A DNA stretch of 64,000 nucleotides. Source: Salvator merianae (Eukaryota > Chordata > Lepidosauria > Squamata > Teiidae). The stretch is from the NCBI GenBank assembly GCA_003586115.2, contig QVOM02000034.1, positions 109,159,610 to 109,223,609 on the forward strand, written 5' to 3'. The position numbers and the translations under genes are program-made. Below, piece by piece: positions 23,301 through 31,609 of the stretch (position 1 is its first letter; each line of letters opens with the position of its first letter). The notes under the pieces were generated by a model. That model did not search any database and had not been told where the DNA came from. It saw nothing but the letters and a program-made list of their open reading frames with translations.

Positions 23301-26300
23301 TACCCGCAAGGCTTGCTATGAAAAGTTTGCTAGGCATTTTCAGGACCAAATCGCTCAGATTTGCAGGCAATTGGACTCCATAGTTGGAAGTTGTCTTATG
23401 GAGGTGTCCAGAGCACCATCTAATCCTGTTATTTTGGATCAGTTTCAGTTATTGCAGTCTGAGGAAGTGAACAAGCTGCTTGCAGGGATTTAGCCAACTA
23501 CTTGCCTCCTTGATCCTTGGCCATCATGGCTAACAAAAGTCAGGCAAAGGGTATGGCTGGGTGGGTCCAGAAAGTGATAAATGCCTCACTGCAGGAGAAG
23601 GTGCAAGTGGCATTTAAAGAAGCTATGGTTCACTCCTTCCTTAAGAGGGAACCAGAGGTATTAAGTAACTATTACCCATTAGCTAATATCCTCTTTTGGG
23701 GCTAGGTACTGGACAGAGGCATGCTTGAAGGAAATTGCTTACTTAGACCATTTCAATCAGGTTTCAAGCAGGGCTACGGCATTGAGACTGTTTTGGTTGC
23801 CCAGATGGATGACCTTTACTGGGGGAGAAAATACCCTGTTGGTTCCCCCAGATCTCTTAGCGGCCTTCGATACCATCAACCATGGTATCTTGCTGGAGCA
23901 ACTATGGGGATTGGGAGGCACCGTTTTATTATAGTTCTCTTCCTATCTCTGGGATAGGCACCAGAAAGTAACAATGAGGGGCATTGTTTGACAACTTGGG
24001 AACTCTCATGTGGAGAGCCTAAGGGTTTGGTATTGTCCTCTGTGTTTTTCAGTGTTCATATGAAGCCACTGGGAGAGGTCATTGGAGGATCTGGAGTGGG
24101 GCGTCATCAGCATGCTGATGACACCCAACTCTATGTCTCTATTCCTTCTAAGTCAGGTGAGGCAGTTCATATGACTGATCATTGCCTGGGCTGAATGTGG
24201 ACCAACAAATTAAAACTGGATCCAGACAAGATGGAAGTTCTGTTCGTCTTGAAGTTCCCAGTCCAGGAAGTTAAGCTGCACCCAGTTCTGAATGGAGTTG
24301 TCTTATCCCAGAAAGAACTAGTACATAATTTGGGCGTGTTTTTAGATTAACTGCAGTCACTTGAGGTTTATGCGGCAGCAGTAGCCAGCAATGTTTATCT
24401 CCATCTTCAGTTGGTTTGTCAGCTCTACCCCTTTCCTTGAGAGAGGTGACTTTGTTATAGTGATCCATGCTCTGGTGCTCTCCATATTGGACTACTGTAA
24501 TGTAGTCCATGGGCTACCCTTGAAGATGGTCCAGAAGGAACTGCAGTGGTTGCCAAATTGTTACCAAGCCCAGTTCCACTAGTTTGAGAGGTGCGAGGCA
24601 CTACAGCACACAAGAAGACCTTTACTGTGGTGGCCCTCAGACTTTGGGACAGTGTCCCAGTAGAGGTTTGCCAGGCATCAACACCATATGGTTTTCGGAA
24701 CCTGGTTAAAACATACCTCTCCACCCAGGGCTTTGATGGTTAGCTTCTCTGAATTCCTGCCAGGAGGTGGATGGACAGATGAACTTTATCGTGTATTTAA
24801 ATTATGTTTAACTGTTTTTATCTTTTTACTGTTGTGTGCCCTGGGACCTTTAGGTGAAAGATGGGATATAATTACTAAAATAAATACACATATTCTATCC
24901 TATTTTTATTTTTGCATTTCACTTTCCCACAGCCTCTGGTGTAAAGCTCTGCACATTTTACATAACAGTCATCTACAACCATGAACAGTAGGTCTTTGTA
25001 CAAAGTTATACTCTAAGTCTTCTTTACTAGTCAAATCTCCTGATGTCTTTTGGGAAGCACTGCAAGAAGTAGAAATGTAACAGTATTTTCCCCTGCTCTT
25101 CGCTACAAAGAATGTCGGTGCAGGTCTAAAATCACGATAACTGAAAATGAATGCATTGTTCAAAACAGAAGAGAGAATGTTTTGCATTCATGTCCTGTTT
25201 GCATATCTTCTGAAAACACCTGATTAGAAGTGACCTGATTAGTCACTTCTAGAAACAAAATGGTAGACTAGTTTGACCCAGCAGCCATTTCCCTTGGAGG
25301 AAAGAGATATGCTCTATGAAATACAGTATTTCAAAAATGGCCACGTGTTCATACCAGTTGATGAGAAACTTTATTTTAGTTCTAAAAATGTTAAAAGTAA
25401 GAATAGGCCACACAAAACATGGAAGCTAAGATTTAGCTTGCCCTTATGAGTTTAAAGCATTTAATAGGTACAATACAAAAGATCACTCAGGATATAATTA
25501 CAGCTATAAATACATTGGGAAAACCATGACTCCAAACAAGGTTCAAAAGAGGAGAAGGAATACTTAGGCAGAACCAAAGAAGTTTCCTTCAGGCTGTAGA
25601 TATTCTATCTGGGAACCTCATTCATGTGAACTGCTATTTTAGGAGTCTCAATGAAATTATCTTGTTCATTCTATTTATCTACAACTCACAGTGCTATCTC
25701 TTTGGATGCCTTCCCTGAACCTTCAACTAATTTCCTAATTTGTTTGAGTTGAGACGACTATATAGATGACTCAGCCACAGTCACGTCATAAAGAACTTTC
25801 TTCAGTCTAGTCATCATACAGCATTCATTTCTGTAGTGCAAAGGTTGATATGCCTACCTGAGCTTTCCTAGCCATTTAAACAATGGTCAACAATGCCAAT
25901 CCAATTACACCAATAAACTAAAGCCTTTTATAGTCCAATATCACTTGCACTTTTTTTGTAAAGGTAAAATTAAAACGCTTAAACCAAAATGTGACAAAAT
26001 GTAGATGCCTATAAATCTATTTTATTGGAGGCAATGGAGGAACAATGATAAGAAGCACATATCCTTTTCCCTGAGTTCTCATTTGACTCATGGTTTGCAA
26101 TGTTTTTATACTCTTGAAAATCAGCAGAAGTGAAGTAAGACCCCATTCTTACTATTTGTACCTACCATAGACAAAATTATCTATTTAAGCTAACAAATGT
26201 ATCATTTCCCCAACAAAACTGATGGATTAATCTTAGTATCTGAATTTCTTACTGGATTATTCATGTTTTAATGTACCTCATTTTTATAATATATGGTGGG

Positions 26301-29300
26301 CCAAGTTTATTTTGGCCCCTACTATGTTGATGTTATCTTTGTTAGTCAAATGTGTGTGTGGGGGGGAGTAACCATATAATGATGCAAGAATGCAAGAACA
26401 TAAAAGGAGCCCTGCTGGATCAAGCCACAGCCCTGCCCATCTAGCATTCTGTGACTGTCTCACACAGGCCCTTTCTGCACTTGGCCTTATACCAGATTAT
26501 ATCCTGGAATAGGAACCTGCCATCCACATGCTAGTAGGAACTATGGCAGGCCCCATGCAGGGCCTGCTGTAAACTCCACTAGTGTGCAGATAGCAGGTCC
26601 CAGTTCTGGGATATGATCCAGAATAAAGCCAAGTGCAGAAAGAGCCACAGTGACCCACAAATTGTTTCTGGGCATTCTCATCTGGTAAGGACAATTCTAT
26701 TTTACTGTTTGGCAGTATTTTGTCCTTGTTGAAGTATGCCCAAAGTGAGCTCTTGAATTTGGAGGCATGCAACACGGCCACTGTCAGGAAGGAGCCCCAT
26801 GTTCCAGTATGCTATTGTGCCTTTATCAGGCTTCTGGGCAGGGAAGCAGCCTTCGCTTGCCTGAGTAGGAAACCAACACACTTAACAAATCTTTGCATTC
26901 TCCCCAAATTCAGGAAAGCTAGGGGAATGTAAATGAATGAAGATGTAGGCAGGTAAAGCCTCTTTCCCACTCCAGGACTCTGGTAAAGGTGCATTAGTAT
27001 GCTACAACATTAGATGATTAATGACAGTGTGGGAATACGTTGATGCAGATTTCTACTTGAATTTTGTTGGTTTGTTTTTAGTTATGTTTTGAATTGCTAA
27101 AAGATAACAATGTGTTTCTTCTTCTTTTCTATTATGTGGTATTTGTTATAAACTGACAAGTTCAACTGTAAATTGCATGCAAATAAAAAAATTAAAAAAA
27201 AATTATATGTTTTGAGTTAGTTAACAAAAAACATACAATTTTAATTTTATTTTTTTATTTGCATGCAATTTACAGTTGAACTTGTCAGTTTATAACAAAT
27301 ACCACATAATAGAAAAGAAGAAGAAAGAAACACATTGTTATCTTTTAACAATGTTATATTGTTATTTTAAAATCAGAAGACTTTCACTGAATAAAAGACT
27401 CATCAAGTTAAATGTTAATCTACTTCAAACTTTGTACTACATCAGACTTGATTTTGTTATGCACCATTTCATACTTGGGTCAGCTTGCCAAACTGGCACT
27501 GAATTGGAAAAAAGCAGTTTTTTTCCACATTTATCATATCAAGAAACATAGTAAGTATATATTAATACAGTCTGTTTTACATGGATTCAAGTCCACTGTT
27601 GTGAAAATTCACTGGGTGATCTGGGCCTGTAAGTCTAATGAACCTCCCAAGGGTGTTACAAGGATAAATACAGGAGGAAATAATGTCTGAACTTTTGGAA
27701 TCTTTTACAGAAAGATAGCAAATATGTATGCAAAAAAATAAATTGTACACACTCATAGATAAATCACTGTCATATTAGAAATACACAGACCTCTGCTTGT
27801 TATAACCAAAAATAAGTGAAACAAGTATATTTAAAAGTCAACCTCATTTTTCGATAGATTTCCATAGTACCTCAGCAAATTCACATCTGCCTTAGGTTCC
27901 CAAGCTCAATTTCAGTAGAGTGCTAATACCATAATTCTTTCAGAAATCTGATCTACATTTTAGTTGTTTGTGTCTGCTCACCTAGACATTCTATATGAGA
28001 AGAAATGTTGCACAACATTGAAGTAAGGCTGACACTACAAACATATCACAAAAACTTCAAAATTCCATCTGTTCTTTTAACCATACTAAAAGTGTATAGT
28101 ACAAACAGAAGTAACATTGATAACCAATCTAATAAAGACATCAAGAGATGCAAACTGCCTGATTATCTGCAGTTAGAATCTATTTTATTCAGCAGGACTT
28201 TTTCCCCAAAGTATGATTAAACCCTTAAATATAATTGGGAGTAAGGGTAGAATTCAACCTACTGAAATTAATATAATTTACTTTTGTGTAAATCTGGATT
28301 GCACTAGTCTGTTAAAAAGGGTGTATACTTACTACAACTTTCTTCCTAAATTTTACTACCTCAATATACCCTGTTTCTCAACAAAAGCAACATAAGCTAA
28401 CTTCTCTACTGACATTATATTACATTGTATTAATTACTTGCCTGTGGAAGTGGTGCCCTCTTTTAGAAAATAAAATTTGTCTCCACCTATACTAGTTAAC
28501 ACACTACAAATATATCACTTAATCTGACTAAAAAGATGCAATGGGTTTTTTTTGTGGGGGGAACCACGATCTCAGGATTCCAGTTTTCAAAAGACAGCTA
28601 CTATTGTATTTTAAAAGTAGAGAAAATGTTATTTGTACAGTTCTGCATAAAGATCACATTCTCAAACAAATTTGTACAAAAGGCCACCATAACATTTTAG
28701 CAGCTTACCTAGGAAACATGATCTTACACAATCCATTATTTACATCTTTCATTAAAATGTTTTGAATTTAGTTATACTGAGACCAACAACTTAAACTGAT
28801 AATTGCACAATCATTCCCAAATTTCCATTTCAATTGGATTATACCAAATCAAATATCACCTTGCTATAAACCTCCTCTTAGAAGTACAACCCTGATTAAG
28901 CAGGTGCACAAACAAGAAACTGAACGTTAGGGTATTAGATATTCTATAAACATTGCATTATGCATCACAACTAATTGGCATAAATAACAGAGTTAGCTTG
29001 TCCAAATGTGCAATTTATTTGCATATATAGAGCAACTAGTGCTAAACACATCTGTCAAGCCATAATTCAGAGATTCCATCTCTGAGAAATGAAAGCCTTA
29101 AATTATAGAGCTTTTTCTTAATTATGTAAACAGATACATGTTTTCTTTAAGTATGCACACTCCCATTGTGACTATACTACTTTGGAGGTCAAATGCCATG
29201 GTCTTTTGGGAATCTTTGGCCCAGATAATAAAAGTGCAATGCAAGAAATTTATAACAGCTGATTATCCTCCCATATAAACCTGCCTCTGCATTAAGCTAT

Positions 29301-31164
29301 ACAAGAGAGGATCTTTAGGTAGTGCTACCAGGTCCAGATACCCATGAGAGAGCCTTCTTTGTGTTAGCCCCCAGGCTGTGGAATGGCCTTCCTTCTGAGA
29401 TGTGCCAAGCAGCATCCCACTATACTCTTTACCCTTCCTTTTAGCCAAAGAGGCAGTTCTCCTCTTACTGGTCCTGAACTGTTAAATTATGTTTATCTTC
29501 ATTCTTCTGTATTTTAGTTTCTCTAATCTACCTTGAGACCTCAGGACATGGAATGAGATATAAACGTAAACAGCAACACAGCAACACACATGGAGTTTAT
29601 AATTCCTCAAACGGTATATGCTATCTGAAGAGAATGGGTAGAGATGGTCACCTATGCTTCCTGAATAAAAGGAGGCCCTTGGAGAAAATGTTGATGGGCT
29701 GCCAACCTAGATGCTAACAACTCTGTTAACTTGATCCTCTCCTTTTTTAAATCTGAAGAACTACCACATTCTGAAGTAGAATTTCATAGCTACAGCATGA
29801 CAGGGAGAGGTTCATCATCCTGGGTATTCTTTGGTAACTCATCACAGCTTACAGGTACCCAGAATAATACTGGGGGGAGATAATACTGGTGTACTTTACA
29901 AAGCAGATCTTACAGTTACAGTACTAAAATTTTGTGCATTAAAACTTTTCAACACACCAAAGCATTTTACAAACATTAAATAATATTGTTGCATACCCTA
30001 TTAAAGTAGTTGGTCTTGGGGAATCTAGTGTCACATTACTGTAATGTAAACAGCAGCATAGACACAGACTAGTATATGAATGGGACTATACTGAGCATGA
30101 AGAAAGAGTGAGATTGACAGCAAGTCAGTAATATCATTGCTCAATCTACTCTACTTCTTCAGGTCCCCCTAGCCCTCTATCACCACTTTGTGCCTTTTCT
30201 TTTTATGAAAAAAGCATCTTTCACCTCTGTAAAGGTATTACTACAAAACCTCAAACTCTTAACCTATTCTTTTGATTGATTTCTTGGCCTTTTCAGATCT
30301 CACAGTAGCACTATTAAGACCTTTCCATGTCTTTTGCTATTCATGTTCCATTTCACACGTGTGTCAGGGAAAAGAAACAGGTTCCACTTATCCAGGACTA
30401 TAGTGCAGGGAGAAAAAGTGGACGATGGAGCAGAGGTTGAAAGACTGGAAGCCTGAGAGTATGTATGTGGGTGTTTGCACAGCTGACTGCACTAGATCCA
30501 TTGCCCTCGCACCTCAGAGTGCAGCCACTCCTTGTTTCAGGATCTGTAATCTCAGTCATTAGTATGTGCAGGGGAGAGACTCACCTGTTGGACTGCACCT
30601 GTCCAGCAGGTTTGTAAAGGGTAAAGAAAACGGGGGAGCGAAGATAAGCGCATGTGATTTGCCTTGAAAAAAGGCACCAGGTTCAATCCTGCACCTGCTA
30701 TTAAACTAACACTTTGACCCCGGATAGCACGAACCAGAATCTGGGTCGATATACAGGAGCATACCTGCATGCAAGCTAGAGAGCACACTCCATCAACACC
30801 CGCTTTGTTCCCTTTCGCGACCTGAAACCTCCCCTCGCCCGTGCGGGGCGTGGAAAGGGATGTCCGTCCCCTCGGCCATTCACCTTCTCCCAGTGTTGCA
30901 GCCAACAAAGGTGATTTCTCCGAAGGCCCAGAAAGACCTCGGCCAGCTGCCCACCACCAATCCAACCACATAGCCTCCCCAATCCCCGTCCGCCACTCCT
31001 CCTCCCGTCTGCCCGCCGGCCGGCCGGCCGGCCTGAAGAACTAACCCGTACTGGATGGCCGCTTTCCGCCGTTTACTGAGCAGCCAGAGGAGCGCGCAGG
31101 CGGCGGCGCTGGCGCCGGCCATGGTGGAGTAGCGCGCCGTGAGGAACTTGCTGTAGACGGCCAT
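2212..31164 (-). CDS. ABCD3: ABCD3 (PMP70) gene span, exons 1-9, 3' part outside window
   Basis: Peroxisomal ABC half-transporter, family D member 3. Known role: as a homodimer in the peroxisomal membrane it imports branched-chain and dicarboxylic acyl-CoAs and C27 bile-acid intermediates. Ten coding exons are visible on the minus strand, in order 31046-31164, 21230-21263, 19297-19395, 13950-14038, then 12173-12242 or 11235-11304 (alternatives), 7700-7797, 7458-7581, 5527-5583 and 2212-2354. Every intron shows GT-AG and every exon phase joins the next. Translated segments such as VMVPRTFCKE, TYCDIWMIQNGTL, NNFLKYGLNELKL, NPDQLLTQDVEKF and RRPIGKMTITEQKYEG identify ABCD3 rather than ABCD1, ABCD2 or ABCD4. 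The window covers the cytosolic N-terminus and the first membrane helices. The EAA-like motif, Walker A/B and signature motifs must lie to the left, beyond base 1. Introns are full of repeats, but no coding exon is disrupted. Confidence 0.97.
2355..4505. other. ABCD3 intron 8, no recognised feature
   Basis: AT-rich intronic DNA without a convincing exon or repeat. A run of about 14 C at 3803-3816 is the only low-complexity tract noted. Confidence 0.6.
4510..5255 (-). mobile_element. BovB (RTE-clade) LINE fragment
   Basis: Minus-strand translation includes LTYFGHIIRR, MLGMIGGKRKR and MDRWN, matching the BovB C-terminal signature LxYFGHxxRR...GxxRRGR. Further upstream the DNA follows BovB order (a segment around GATTTCATGACTGCAACCAT). 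A direct repeat of TACTGACTGGTTT with an A-run sits at 4789-4826. The coding frame is broken. It lies in ABCD3 intron 8. Confidence 0.85.
5527..5583 (-). CDS. ABCD3: ABCD3 exon 8
   Basis: 57 bp, 19 codons in phase 0: PFLDIVLYIFKLTSAIGAQ. The acceptor is CTCTTACAG and the donor GTAAAT. It encodes part of the third membrane helix. Confidence 0.97.
5584..6870. other. ABCD3 intron 7, unassigned
   Basis: No exon or named repeat was recognised. A GC-richer patch at about 6440-6670 carries short open frames on both strands, with no family likeness seen. Confidence 0.5.
6872..7090 (-). mobile_element. CR1 LINE 3' end
   Basis: Begins with the inverted CR1 3'-terminal repeat AATCATAGAATCATAGAG, then GTTGGAAGGGACCTC...GAGTCCAACCCCCTGC, the classic amniote CR1 3' end read backwards. 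The 5' limit is approximate. Confidence 0.9.
7458..7581 (-). CDS. ABCD3: ABCD3 exon 7
   Basis: 124 bp: G completing Gln, then 41 codons from AYTYYKMGNLDNRI through NPDQLLTQDVEKF to LYSNLSK, before the donor GTAAGT. NPDQ.L..D is characteristic of ABCD-family membrane domains. The sequence is nearly unchanged from mammalian ABCD3. Confidence 0.98.
7700..7797 (-). CDS. ABCD3: ABCD3 exon 6
   Basis: 98 bp starting ISLVNNFLKYGLNELKL and ending RYLYEQYL plus CA, before the donor GTAAGT. It contains the end of helix 2 and the conserved cytoplasmic extension FRVRLT. The split Gln codon is completed by exon 7. Confidence 0.97.
7985..8052. repeat. fragment of a common squamate interspersed repeat
   Basis: Contains AAACCCAGTAAGTTCAGTAG, then ATTACTTCTGAGGAACGTGCACAGGAT in pieces. 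The same unit recurs near 28238-28315 and 58562-58610. Family name uncertain. Confidence 0.4.
8390..8902 (+). mobile_element. CR1 LINE 3' end (ORF2 C-terminus plus 3' UTR)
   Basis: Same order as the end of the CR1 at 14.5-18.2 kb: a GLFSLERWHLKGDL-like start, NTRTRGH, FFTQRV..LWNLLP, then the 3' UTR ending near CTCCTCCTTTCTTATGTTC. The frame is interrupted. It lies in an ABCD3 intron, antisense to the gene. Confidence 0.88.
8903..11234. other. ABCD3 intron (exon 5b to 6), no recognised feature
   Basis: AT-rich; nothing convincing on either strand beyond short A/T runs. Confidence 0.55.
11235..11304 (-). CDS. ABCD3: ABCD3 alternative exon 5b (canonical-like copy)
   Basis: 70 bp, open, with acceptor GGTTTGCAG (a weak pyrimidine tract) and donor GTAAGT. 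After the shared Ser it reads AIIGRSRKDFKRYLFNF, then IAAMPA, and joins exon 6 in frame. This closely matches the mammalian ABCD3 segment between helix 1 and helix 2, so it is the ancestral form of the exon. It ends in Ala where 5a has Leu. See 5a for the duplicate. Confidence 0.92.
11305..12172. other. ABCD3: 868-bp intron between alternative exons 5a and 5b
   Basis: Separates the two exon-5 copies. It is long enough for normal splicing, so a steric block does not explain exclusivity; the frame constraint would. No repeat was recognised. Regulatory or competing RNA-pairing elements cannot be judged by eye. Confidence 0.6.
12173..12242 (-). CDS. ABCD3: ABCD3 alternative exon 5a (divergent copy)
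   Basis: 70 bp, open, with a strong acceptor (TTTTTTCTTGCAG) and donor GTAAAC. After the shared Ser codon it reads AIVNRDLSLFKKFF, then a hydrophobic stretch ending VVSIPL. It has exactly the same length and phase as exon 5b 868 bp downstream and aligns with it without gaps (AIV/AII at the start, F-K in the middle, P near the end), so it is a diverged duplicate. It joins exon 6 (ISLVNNFLKYG) in frame. Use of both copies together would shift the frame. It is less like the mammalian exon 5 than 5b is. That it is expressed is inferred from its preserved frame and splice sites. Confidence 0.85.
12543..12600 (-). mobile_element. 58-bp retroinsertion with 13-bp target-site duplication
   Basis: Flanked by perfect copies of AATTTATTGCTAC at 12530-12542 and 12601-12613. 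The insert starts with a T-run, which is a poly-A on the minus strand, and carries only about 40 bp of other sequence. This is the footprint of LINE machinery with extreme 5' truncation. Confidence 0.8.
13417..13882 (-). other. unrecognised open frame in ABCD3 intron 4
   Basis: About 155 codons are open on the minus strand (first Met at 13788) and end near LLELWGPSLL. The stretch is GC-richer than its surroundings and reads like protein, but I recognise no family. It could be an old retrocopy, a repeat-encoded frame, or chance. Confidence 0.35.
13950..14038 (-). CDS. ABCD3: ABCD3 exon 4 (transmembrane helix 1)
   Basis: 89 bp beginning TGYLILIAIMLIL and ending MIQNGTLIE plus AG, before the donor GTAAAT. 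It encodes the first membrane helix. NGT is an N-glycosylation-type sequon also found in the mammalian protein. The exon ends in phase 2, so the next exon must supply one base to finish a Ser codon. Both candidate fifth exons begin with T and do so. Confidence 0.96.
14380..14552 (+). mobile_element. L2 LINE, left part split by CR1
   Basis: Translates as LAFDTIDNG, followed by the L2 reverse-transcriptase order (AFDTVDH...WF.SYL..R.QRV). It stops where CR1 starts and continues at 18222. Confidence 0.75.
14553..18221 (+). mobile_element. CR1 LINE, nearly full ORF1-ORF2, inserted in L2
   Basis: ORF1 remnant 14603-14977 is the CR1 SGNH-type esterase: HIGTNDV and the terminal DGLHLN (Asp and His of the catalytic triad) are present, but the 5' GDS block is lost to truncation. 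ORF2: the endonuclease at 15190-15830 has GDFSYPHIDW, with a TGA stop at 15310 in TETxWTDE. It is disrupted by a 22-bp tandem duplication at 15799-15842. The reverse transcriptase at about 16490-17724 has YLDFLKAFDKV, GVPQGSVLGPLLF and KFADDTKLF. A frameshift at about 17370 moves the frame to 17378-18016, which ends RCINGY. The 3' UTR ends at TCTTATGTTCTTA. It is an inactive copy. Confidence 0.95.
18222..19128 (+). mobile_element. L2 LINE, right part after the CR1
   Basis: Resumes with SPMLFNIYMKxLREVI and YADD-like coding (broken), continues through the C-terminal region, and ends with the L2 3' end (CACCCTGAGACCTTAAGGTA, then GGTGGGATAAAAATACAAAT) and an AAGT-rich tail at about 19108-19127. 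Confidence 0.85.
19297..19395 (-). CDS. ABCD3: ABCD3 exon 3
   Basis: 33 codons in phase 0, from KDVKKERAVVD to PRTFCKE. The donor is GTAAGC and the chosen acceptor is GTGCAG. An alternative acceptor 6 bp upstream (TTCCAG) would add Val-Gln. The downstream AG was preferred because it gives the same length as the mammalian protein here. The segment is the cytosolic approach to transmembrane helix 1. Confidence 0.95.
19396..21229. other. ABCD3 intron 2, unassigned
   Basis: A GC-richer stretch at about 19590-20110 has overlapping open frames on both strands and may be an old transposon; no family was recognised. The rest is AT-rich. Confidence 0.4.
21230..21263 (-). CDS. ABCD3: ABCD3 exon 2 (34 bp)
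   Basis: Very short exon: one base completing Gly from exon 1, then KKSGKTLPSNE, then the donor GTGAGT. The acceptor is a pyrimidine-rich tract ending TTTTCAG. Length and the KKSGK motif agree with the second exon of vertebrate ABCD3, a basic cytosolic linker. It is too short to appear as an open reading frame and was found by its phase and flanking sites. Confidence 0.92.
21615..21983. mobile_element. non-autonomous hAT-like element
   Basis: Inverted ends: left TAGGGCCTTTTTTGCACTTT, right complement TAAGGGCCTGTTCGCACTT. The CpG-containing interior is related to the element at 50126-50619 (shared CAGACGCACTT block near the right end). It has no transposase gene. Confidence 0.7.
22215..22372 (+). 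mobile_element. L2 3' end
   Basis: Typical L2 terminus: TTTTATTGTGACCTGCCCTG, then AGACTTTCAGGTATACGGTG and an ATAAA-rich tail. Confidence 0.75.
22385..24886 (+). mobile_element. L2 LINE, long decayed copy
   Basis: From the endonuclease region (GRGVATIYKESVSLTRC and LADFSFHA, 22411-22656) through the reverse transcriptase (LLAAFDTINHGILLEQL, 23870s; a QHADDTQLYVSIPSKSG block at about 24110-24150) to the 3' end at about 24886. Many frameshifts and stops. The segment 23025-23700 is less certain. It lies in ABCD3 intron 1, antisense to the gene. Confidence 0.85.
24890..26385. other. ABCD3 intron 1, no recognised feature
   Basis: AT-rich DNA without a convincing repeat or exon. Confidence 0.5.
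26388..26681 (-). mobile_element. CR1 3' end split by a small DNA transposon
   Basis: GAACATAAAAGGAGCCCTGC at the start and CCCACAAATTGTTTCTGGGC at the end are the reverse of the CR1 3' UTR seen at 18.05-18.22 kb. The middle is displaced by the insert at 26468-26645. Confidence 0.85.
26468..26645. mobile_element. 178-bp non-autonomous hAT-like element
   Basis: Inverted ends: GCCCTTTCTGCACTTGG, and the right complement GCTCTTTCTGCACTTGG. The flanking direct repeat CACAG at 26463-26467 and 26646-26650 may be part of a degraded longer duplication. It is inserted into the CR1 3' UTR. Confidence 0.8.
27098..27347. repeat. near-perfect inverted repeat, arms about 100 bp
   Basis: Left arm 27098-27197 and right arm 27239-27347 are reverse complements, except for a 4-bp indel in a TTCT tract and small differences at the A/T-rich inner ends. 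The spacer is about 40 bp. The arms contain ATGTGGTATTTGTTATAAAC and TGTAAATTGCATGCAAATAA. Each arm ends in an A-rich run pointing inward. Confidence 0.95.
27350..29285. other. ABCD3 intron 1, mostly unassigned
   Basis: Only a fragment of the common squamate repeat at about 28238-28315 (AATTCAACCTACTGAAAT, then CTGGATTGCACTAG) was recognised. Confidence 0.45.
29288..29572 (+). mobile_element. L2 3' region
   Basis: AGAGCCTTCTTTGTGTTAGC followed by CTGTGGAATGGCCTTCC and the L2 terminus CTACCTTGAGACCTCAGGAC. This is the usual L2 C-terminal coding and 3' end order. Confidence 0.75.
30636..30708 (+). repeat. possible tRNA-derived SINE fragment
   Basis: Contains GGTTCAATCCTGCACCTGC, a B-box-like GGTTCAATCC in a context like squamate tRNA-SINE heads. 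Short and weak. Confidence 0.35.
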
Positions 31165-31480
31165 GGCAGCGGCGGCGACAGCAGCGGACACAGCCGGACC
31201 GGAGAAAGGAACAGTGGCCGACTGGACCCGAGAGAAGGAGACAGGGGAGCTCGCTCGCCGAAGCGTGAGGGATGCCGGGAGAAAAAGGTGGCGCCGTGTG
31301 CCTGCCTGTCAGCTAAGGAGGAAAAGAAGGTGACAAGGCCCAGCCCTTTTTCTCTCCCTCGGAAACACCGGCGCAGGCAGGCCCGTTGCGGCCTCAGCAC
31401 CACCCAGCAACCCCCTGCCGTCGCTTGCCGGTGTGAAGAAACGAAGCGTGCTCGGGGCAGCCCTTTTAACCTTTAGTGCG
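30800..31480 (-). promoter_or_regulatory. ABCD3: ABCD3 CpG-island promoter and 5' end
   Basis: GC- and CpG-rich stretch in an otherwise AT-rich region, centred on the ABCD3 start codon. It includes a short CCGG tandem tract at about 31017-31032. No TATA box is evident, as expected for a housekeeping gene. The transcription start cannot be placed from sequence alone. Confidence 0.75.
31046..31164 (-). CDS. ABCD3: ABCD3 exon 1 coding part (start codon)
   Basis: 119 bp: 39 codons plus two bases (GG), followed by the donor GTTAGT. The peptide starts MAVYSKFLTAR and ends KRRKAAIQY, with a hydrophobic Ala/Leu-rich stretch between. This matches the cytosolic N-terminal segment of ABCD3, which in the family helps PEX19-dependent targeting to peroxisomes. 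The start at 31164 was chosen because homologues begin MAxxSK. An in-frame ATG at 31191 would add nine residues (MSAAVAAAA) and cannot be excluded. The exon lies inside a CpG island. The split Gly codon is completed by the first base of exon 2. Confidence 0.95.
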
Positions 31481-31536
31481 GAAAGGCAGACCGAAGGCGT
31501 GGCCTTCTGCAACTGTATTAAAAAGTTTCCTTTTTC

Positions 31537-31603
31537 TTTTTTGGACTACAACTCCTATGAGCCTCAGCCCTAGCTAAGGCTCATGGGAGTTGTGGTCCAA
31601 AAA
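31537..31603. repeat. 67-bp palindrome with ACTACAACTCC-type motif
   Basis: Inverted repeat: a 27-28-base arm containing TTGGACTACAACTCCTATGA and its near-complement GGGAGTTGTGGTCCAAAA, separated by about 12 bases. The arm resembles a widespread reptile interspersed palindrome and also the ACTACAAYTCCC core bound by ZNF143. It lies about 370 bp upstream of the ABCD3 start codon. Confidence 0.75.
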
Positions 31604-31609
31604 TATTTT

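Noticed and set aside
30636..30708. Possible tRNA gene
   Set aside because: A B-box-like motif is present, but no cloverleaf can be drawn; at most a SINE remnant.
31164..31191. Upstream in-frame ATG giving MSAAVAAAAMAVYSKF as the ABCD3 start
   Set aside because: Homologues begin at the MAxxSK methionine, and the extra residues come from a GCC-repeat-like 5' UTR; kept only as an alternative.
30552..31512. Open frames across the ABCD3 CpG island other than exon 1
   Set aside because: GC-rich DNA has few stops; no homology, and they run through intron 1 and the upstream region.
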